Positions 58,851-64,000 of a stretch of DNA of 64,000 nucleotides are shown in pieces (the first letter of the stretch is position 1; every line of letters starts with the position of its first letter). Both the position numbers and the translations under genes were made by a program. Under the pieces are notes generated by a model, which had not been told where the DNA came from, did no database searches, and worked only from the letters and a program-made list of their open reading frames with translations. This DNA is from Collybia mongolica (Eukaryota > Basidiomycota > Agaricomycetes > Agaricales > Clitocybaceae), in NCBI GenBank assembly GCA_013420905.1, contig JAAXNY010000013.1:2480001-2544000 (forward strand). The letters run 5' to 3'.

Positions 58851-59647
58851 TCAATCCATAACCCAAAGCCTCGCTGCTTGCGAACCCCCAATTTCCGGGT
58901 GGAGCAGCACCGAAGAAAGCCAATACTGGAGCAAACGCCGTCGACGGTCGAGGAATGCTGGACGGTATCGTGCCAGGGGTGCTTTCGGTGGTAGGGTTGG
59001 GATGAAGGCTTGTTGGTTGCGCTATAACGAGTCAGTCTCAGAAGAGCTACTCCCTAGCCGATGCTTACCGGAAGCGTACGGCGCAGTGACTTTTCTAGCT
59101 GAGCGAATGCATTGTATCGCTTGTGGGCATGAATGACCGTTCCCTGTGGTCGTGTTCAGGATAAAGCGACCTTGAGCTATTATGGGCGTACCTCTTTCGT
59201 CGTTATTACACAGTCATACACTGTTGAAGGTTAGTCTTAATGGCCTCTGACGAGAATTGATCACACACCAACATACGCTCCTTCCGGCTTATCCCCTACA
59301 TTCGTCCATCCGCTGATCTTCACGTCCTTCGCAAACCCCATGCTCTCCCCTGAGTTATCCCCGAGCCAGATATCCTTCGAAAACACGGATGGTGGTCCTT
59401 GAGGTGAAAGTGAACGAGCTCTTAGGCTCCTTCGTTGATATTCCTCGTCCTGCGCTACGTTGGGCTCTCCGTTCCGGTGCGACAAGTTGAGAAAGGTACG
59501 CACATCGCAGAGTTCATCATAGAGCCGAGATTCCTCTTCAACGTCAATTTGGTCTGGTATTACTTCGAGTAGTTGCTTGGAATTCGCGAAGGGATGTATA
59601 GGAGTGGAGGACTCTGCCGCGGCCATGGAAAGGGAACGGAAAAACAA
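58851..59647 (-). CDS. PX-domain protein, Ypt35-like
   Basis: Four exons (the first 59647-59269) join in phase to about 220 residues. After a disordered N-terminus the frame reads KDVKISGWTNVGDK, then YVVYDCVITTKEGTVIHAHK, RYNAFAQLEKSLRRTLP, LPPKAPLARYRPAFLDRRRR and LLQYWLSSVLLHPEIG. This order of strands, the RYxxF segment, the PPK loop and a final HPEIG helix is the phox-homology fold, which binds phosphatidylinositol phosphates on endosomal or vacuolar membranes. The C-terminal LHPEIG...LWVMD ending matches fungal Ypt35-type proteins, adaptors of lipid-transfer machinery. The start could be the Met at 59647 or the one seven codons later. Confidence 0.85.
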
Positions 59648-60137
59648 GAGGTGGAGATTTGTTCACTGTATTCCCTTTATGTAATTGACGACAAATTACA
59701 TAATAATATATTTTAAAAATAAATTCCTCCCCGACTCGGAACCGGGAGAGTTGCGCAGCGGGAAAATCCTTCAGCCTTCAACCTCCGTCCACTTGCACAC
59801 ACACACTGATACTCACGCTTGCACAGCAGTTGTATAATCTTGCTGACCCGTAACTCTTAGGCGACTCATGCCATGACACAATCTCCTCGAGGAACGCCAA
59901 AGGAACCCTGCTCTAATAGGGTTTGACGATTCAACAATTTAAGCGAAATAGGCGAGATCGTGAAGTCACCTCATGTCAGGTCTTTCTGTCATGAGGAAGT
60001 CGGCCCACCGACCCGAGCCTAAGAACATTGTCAAATTTTTGTCCAAGATCTACGACTCACCAGGCCCGATTTCAGACGGGGATCTCAATACCCTGATCAA
60101 GGAGTCGACAGGCCAGGGTCCCCATTGAGTAGCTTTC
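59648..60137. other. Divergent intergenic region
   Basis: This is the shared upstream region of the PX-domain gene (minus) and the BTB gene (plus). It includes an AT-rich run at 59690-59725. No gene was recognised. Confidence 0.5.
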
Positions 60138-61649
60138 ATGTATTTAAGTCCCAACGGCCCGCAACTATCTGGTGTGCACGCCCTTTTTATTCTCCTCGTA
60201 TTACTTATAAAGCCCTCTTTTTCATTTCCATCCTACTACGATTATTCCACTTATCTCAATGGTCTCAGTCACATCCCATCCAGACCGGAAAAGACTCGCG
60301 TGGAAGAAGCCGACGACGTGGGATCGCAAGGTCCAAAGAACTCCAAACATCAGGTGCTTTACTTCCGGGACGGCAATGTCGTTTTACGTTGTCCGGGGAC
60401 GGACTTTCGGGTACATAACACTCTGCTATCCAAAAATTCCCCAGTCTTTCAAAACTTGTTTGCCACACACGAACTCAACACCGATAAAGAGCATCCTGGC
60501 TGCATTATTGTCCCTCTAGACGATGATGCCAGTGATATAGAAGTCCTCTTGCACAGAGTATACGATGGTTTGTATGTACTTCCACAACCTTCCGCTCTTC
60601 ATTTCGTTTTAGCTCACCATTCTCTTAGCCATATCGGAACGCCGAAACTCAACATCACTACTTTCCCCTCAATCGCCAGCCTCCTACGCACTTCGACTAA
60701 ATATGAAATTCAGCGCCCTCGGGATGCTATCGTCGAACTCTTCCATCGAGAGTGGCCCTCCACATTGGATGTCTATGACCGAGAGATAGGTGCTGCGACC
60801 CATGCCGATAAAGCCGACAAAGTACATCCCGCTGCCATCATAGCTCTGTTGCAAGAGTGTGGATGTTCTTCCCCGGATCTCCTCAGACCCCTTTTTTATG
60901 AGCTTACGACATGTGCTTGGAAACTCGGGGATCCAGTGTCCGGGGATCATCTTTCATCATTCTCCACCGCAGACTTTCAACGATTTCTCGTTGGTCTCAA
61001 CGCACTCCGGAGCTTACAAGCTCGCCTCGCCACCTGCCCGCTTGACAACATTCCTCATCAACCGTGCCGCACTTGCTTGGCCTCTATTTGGTGCCATACC
61101 GCATACCCAATCCTCGTGAACAAAATAGATGAAAATTGCCATCCTTTGCGAGACTGGGAAGAATTGATTAACCTATTCCGCATAGAGCAGAACTTAAATG
61201 ACGCTCCTCCGAGTCTGCCTGCTCGTGCTCCTCCCGCTGTCCCTCCACCACCTTATCAGTCCCCACAACTAGCGCATCAAGCCATTCCCCAGAACCCGCA
61301 ACAAAACCCTGTTCGTTTTCAGGGCGGACTCATGTATTATCGCCCCCAGCAGGCAGGCGCTCATGCTAATCCTTACCCCCAGTATAACGCCGGTCCCGGC
61401 CCCATGCAGGCAGTGGCGGGTCAAGTTGTACCTCAGGCGGGGTATCACATGCCACAAGCTCGTGCCACACAACTAGCGCAGTATATGCAACCTGCGCTAG
61501 CTCACCACGGCCCACGTCCGATCCCACCTCCACCCATACAAACAAACCCTACAATGTGTCTGCCGTGCAAGCAGACCCTTTTGGCGCATCTACGAGCGTG
61601 CAGGCAGAAAATTTGGGACTCCATCCCCGCCCTCTTTAATCTCGCTTGA
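60138..61649 (+). CDS. BTB/POZ-domain protein with Pro-rich tail
   Basis: Two exons (60138-60571 and 60629-61649) give 484 residues; the 56-nt intron has a GTATGT donor. The BTB fold starts at about residue 75: YFRDGNVVLRCPGTDFRVHN, TLLSKNSPVFQNLF, DDDASDIEVLLHRVYDG. BTB domains dimerise and often recruit Cul3 ubiquitin ligases or act in transcriptional regulation. The helical region holds a Cys-containing motif (PHQPCRTCLASIW). A Pro/Gln-rich disordered tail (PPAVPPPPYQSPQLAHQAIP) follows, ending in a Cys-containing helix. The first 60 residues include a hydrophobic stretch (ALFILLVLLIKPSFSF) uncharacteristic of BTB proteins, so the true start may lie downstream or an upstream intron is missed. 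Confidence 0.75.
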   Translation: MYLSPNGPQLSGVHALFILLVLLIKPSFSFPSYYDYSTYLNGLSHIPSRPEKTRVEEADDVGSQGPKNSKHQVLYFRDGNVVLRCPGTDFRVHNTLLSKNSPVFQNLFATHELNTDKEHPGCIIVPLDDDASDIEVLLHRVYDGLYVLPQPSALHFVLAHHSLSHIGTPKLNITTFPSIASLLRTSTKYEIQRPRDAIVELFHREWPSTLDVYDREIGAATHADKADKVHPAAIIALLQECGCSSPDLLRPLFYELTTCAWKLGDPVSGDHLSSFSTADFQRFLVGLNALRSLQARLATCPLDNIPHQPCRTCLASIWCHTAYPILVNKIDENCHPLRDWEELINLFRIEQNLNDAPPSLPARAPPAVPPPPYQSPQLAHQAIPQNPQQNPVRFQGGLMYYRPQQAGAHANPYPQYNAGPGPMQAVAGQVVPQAGYHMPQARATQLAQYMQPALAHHGPRPIPPPPIQTNPTMCLPCKQTLLAHLRACRQKIWDSIPALFNLA

Positions 61650-62295
61650 ATCTAGTCGATCCGACACTTTACTCGGAAAATTGAACTTCCACCCGTTTTT
61701 TGCCACACTTAATCTAGTTGTTGCCCTCCTCTTCAATCGCCCTTAACTGCTACTTACATTAGATATTATTTTACGTTAAACTCCAAACTTGATGCCCCCG
61801 GCGATGTATCTGACTCGACATGTTAAAAACGCAGAATTCCTGGTTTCTGATGTACCTTGAGGATGCGTCATCTAGCTATCTCCCAACGCCACGTACATGG
61901 ACTGTCTGGCAGCAAGGCTCCTTTGCCCAATGAATACATCAATCTTCGAAGCTAAGGGATACAACATGCTTGAATTCCATGGGAATAAACTATAACACGA
62001 TACACTAACAAACCATTGATAACTAATGTGGATAGGGTAACTAAGGCTACAGAACGCTACAGTAACAATACATGAGCTATAGTTTTACAGTCCGATGAAG
62101 TCCAAACGAAAAAGGGGAGTAACAGATACAAGGGCGCATTCAGTATGACTACAACAAAGTCCTGTGATGAGAGGGAGTTATCGATAGCGGTGGTCTTACA
62201 ACAGACTAAAGGATCTTATGTTATTTTTCTGCCGGGTTTCAGATTTTATGACGAAGGTGGATTTGCGTGTCCCAAGTTGCCTCAGGTTGATATTT
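61650..62295. other. Convergent intergenic region, no gene recognised
   Basis: This lies between the 3' ends of the BTB gene and the second DUF6699 gene. A short plus-strand frame at 62145-62336 overlaps the latter's end and has no recognised domain. Confidence 0.5.
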
Positions 62296-63074
62296 TCATG
62301 CGTACTCTGTTGAGAGCCTCACATTCCAGGCATTAGAGCCATCAACAGCTCTTGTAATACCAATGAAGAGAACCTTTGAGCCGAGACAGTCCACGCGTTT
62401 TACGCCCTCAGATATTGCTTGAGGATCAATTCGAGCGCGAGCATGGAACGTCGCGCTGGCAGTATTAGCCAACTGAGGGGAAAGTACACCGTACTCTTCC
62501 TTTGCAATAGCACCTTGTAGGGTAGCAAACATGGTCGAAAGGACATTTTCAAGTGTCACACCATGAGGATTTCGGACATCGATCGCCCATGGGAGTCCGG
62601 GAATCCTGATGTACATCTGTTGAACGGCGGGCACGGTAGCGGCCTCACGGATATTGAGGCGTTGACCCATTTTTGGACGACTATGATTAGGTGGTAGGCG
62701 AATATCATATATTAGACGACCGGTGCGGTCATAATCAAGTATATAATGAAGAGAAGGTCCTTCCGCCGCTTGTCGGATCGATGAGGAGGCTGTTAATTCG
62801 ACGTTAGACAACATTCTGGCTCCGCGAATGCGGGGAAATAGAGGAACTGACGGGTCGAGGGATCACTCAAATATGGGCTACCTCCATGGGGTAATGGAAT
62901 AGAATGGATGGAAGGAGCGTAAGGCGTCCACGACTGTGGCTGTACTCTCGACGGATCACTAGTACAATTCCATGAACCCGGGCTTGAAACGGAGTTCGGA
63001 GGGGCGCTCGAGCGGTACATATGGGTACGTGGGTATGAGGAATGGATGTGGTGGGGATTGTGGAGACGAGTCAT
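62296..63074 (-). CDS. DUF6699-domain protein
   Basis: Two exons (63074-62882 and 62819-62296) join in phase to 238 residues. A short His/Pro/Ser-rich N-terminus precedes the domain, which carries LHYILDYDRTGRLIYDIRLP, the IPGLPWAIDVRNPHGVTLEN block, a helix with LQGAIAKEEYGVL and the end motif GVKRVDCLGSKVLFIGI. These are the same landmarks as in the DUF6699 gene at 47609, with a shorter and different N-terminus and no Gly-rich linker. Function unknown. The donor choice (GTAGCC) was made because it alone keeps frame with the acceptor before CCAGAATG. Confidence 0.8.
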
Positions 63075-63975
63075 TTTTCGCTTGACTCATTTATAGACTC
63101 GGGTTGTTGAGTCCAATCAACAGAGCCGATCCTGGGAAACAATGAGAGGATGTTTGATTTTTGACAGGAAGATTCGGAAGTGTCATCGAAAAGCGCTAGT
63201 GGATGCTTCTAGGGCGGGTGGAAGCCCGACATGAGTCATATGGGATAGGCGCCCAGATGATCGTCGGGGGCGCGATCCCAAAATGGTAATTGCGGCGCGG
63301 GACAACGTCGGAGTAACCAAATATGGAAATCATGGCGCTGGGCCCTTGATTAATGTTCACTGTTTGAAGCTACATGTCGAACGATGGGCGGTGATGGGAG
63401 GCGCGACAGGTCATTGTACTTAAACTTCCATTGTTGTCACCTGAGAGGATATCTGGGCGTACATCACCCTTCATTTGTCAGATTATCTCGAATCATCCTT
63501 CCAATCCGCTGAAAGAGCTTAAATGAGTTCCGCTAGTCTCTTCTTGTTTTTCCAATAAAAAGGGATGATGCATTGATATGCCATGCTTCCTTCTGAAGAG
63601 AGCCGTTATTTGGTCTAGGCATCGCTTGTTTGTTGAGAACCCTTACATTCAGGGTTCCAAAACAAAAAATTCGAATAGTCTTCCGGCAGCCTCCTAAACG
63701 TTCAGCATGGTATATAGGAGATTTTAGAAGACTTACTACATTTTTACTATACTCTTCTTTGAGCTTCGTGCTCCTAACTGGACAATGCCACACAAACATA
63801 GTGAGCTGTTGTGCAGCCAGTACTTGTGGGCGCGATGGAAGAGAAAGTCGAACGATCACGATCACGATCATGTGACAAGTCGGTGATCAGGAGATCCGGT
63901 TCGGTGGAGTCTGAAAGTCAGCCGATATTTTATATCTGATAGTGAATCTCCCTCTCACAAGCCGCTGTTTAAACC
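63075..63975. other. Divergent intergenic region, no gene recognised
   Basis: Upstream region of the DUF6699 gene. A minus-strand frame at 63533-63871 has no recognised domain and is probably chance. Confidence 0.45.
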
Positions 63976-64000
63976 ATGGGACCTGCACGCCCAGAAAAGT
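63976..64000 (+). CDS. Possible start of a gene cut by the window end
   Basis: An ATG in a good context (ACCATGG) begins MGPARPEK and runs into the window edge. The last bases AAAAGT could also be an exon end with its donor. Nothing more can be said without downstream sequence. Confidence 0.25.

Noticed and set aside
60138..60330. Signal peptide on the BTB protein
   Set aside because: BTB proteins are intracellular; the hydrophobic N-terminal stretch more likely reflects a wrong start or missed intron.
1..64000. CRISPR array, rRNA operon or bacterial-type operon
   Set aside because: No regularly spaced repeats, rRNA sequence or operon layout; genes are intron-rich fungal genes.

Overview
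This window is nuclear DNA of a filamentous basidiomycete, most likely an Agaricomycete. The evidence is many short (about 50-65 nt) GT-AG introns, gene families typical of mushroom-forming fungi (PTR2/POT peptide transporters, F-box/LRR-like proteins, DUF6699 proteins, BTB proteins, the SPGT..IPHL multi-span membrane family), and agaricomycete-type DNA transposons. No bacterial operons, rRNA, tRNA or CRISPR were found. Gene models were built by hand: exon phases were checked for most genes, but exon edges are predictions.

Layout. 1-1.7 kb: a phase-consistent six-exon integrase-core-like gene. 2.7-4.4 kb: a broken multi-span membrane protein. 4.8-5.7 kb: a TPR protein. 5.7-9.3 kb: three tandem short-chain dehydrogenase-like copies, two open and one decayed. 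10.3-11.7 kb: an F-box gene. 12.2-21.6 kb: a POT peptide transporter split in two by a 6.87-kb CACTA-like transposon with 35-bp inverted ends and a 3-bp target duplication. The element carries two apparently open convergent genes, a Tnp2-like transposase and a coiled-coil acidic protein. 22.9-24.3 kb: two small membrane proteins. 27.5-30.0 kb: an uninterrupted POT paralogue on the opposite strand.

30.3-40.7 kb holds a GNAT/ankyrin protein, an alpha/beta hydrolase, a U2 snRNA gene with a TATA box, a second F-box gene and an MFS sugar transporter. 42.2-49.1 kb holds a single-span surface-type protein, a small secreted protein, a small glycine-rich protein and a DUF6699 protein. 50.3-55.4 kb is a second transposon, fusing a Ulp1-type (C48) cysteine protease to a pogo-like DDE transposase. 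It is decayed by several stops, and a 645-bp hAT-type MITE with a perfect 8-bp duplication is nested in it. A roughly 430-bp palindrome and AT-rich, apparently non-coding DNA follow. 58.9-63.1 kb holds a PX-domain protein, a BTB protein and another DUF6699 protein, and the last 25 bases may begin a further gene.

The host genes form no obvious single pathway. The coherent stories are (i) peptide uptake by two divergent POT paralogues, one apparently disrupted by an apparently autonomous element, and (ii) layered transposon activity: a CACTA-like insertion, a Ulp1-DDE element and a MITE inside the latter.
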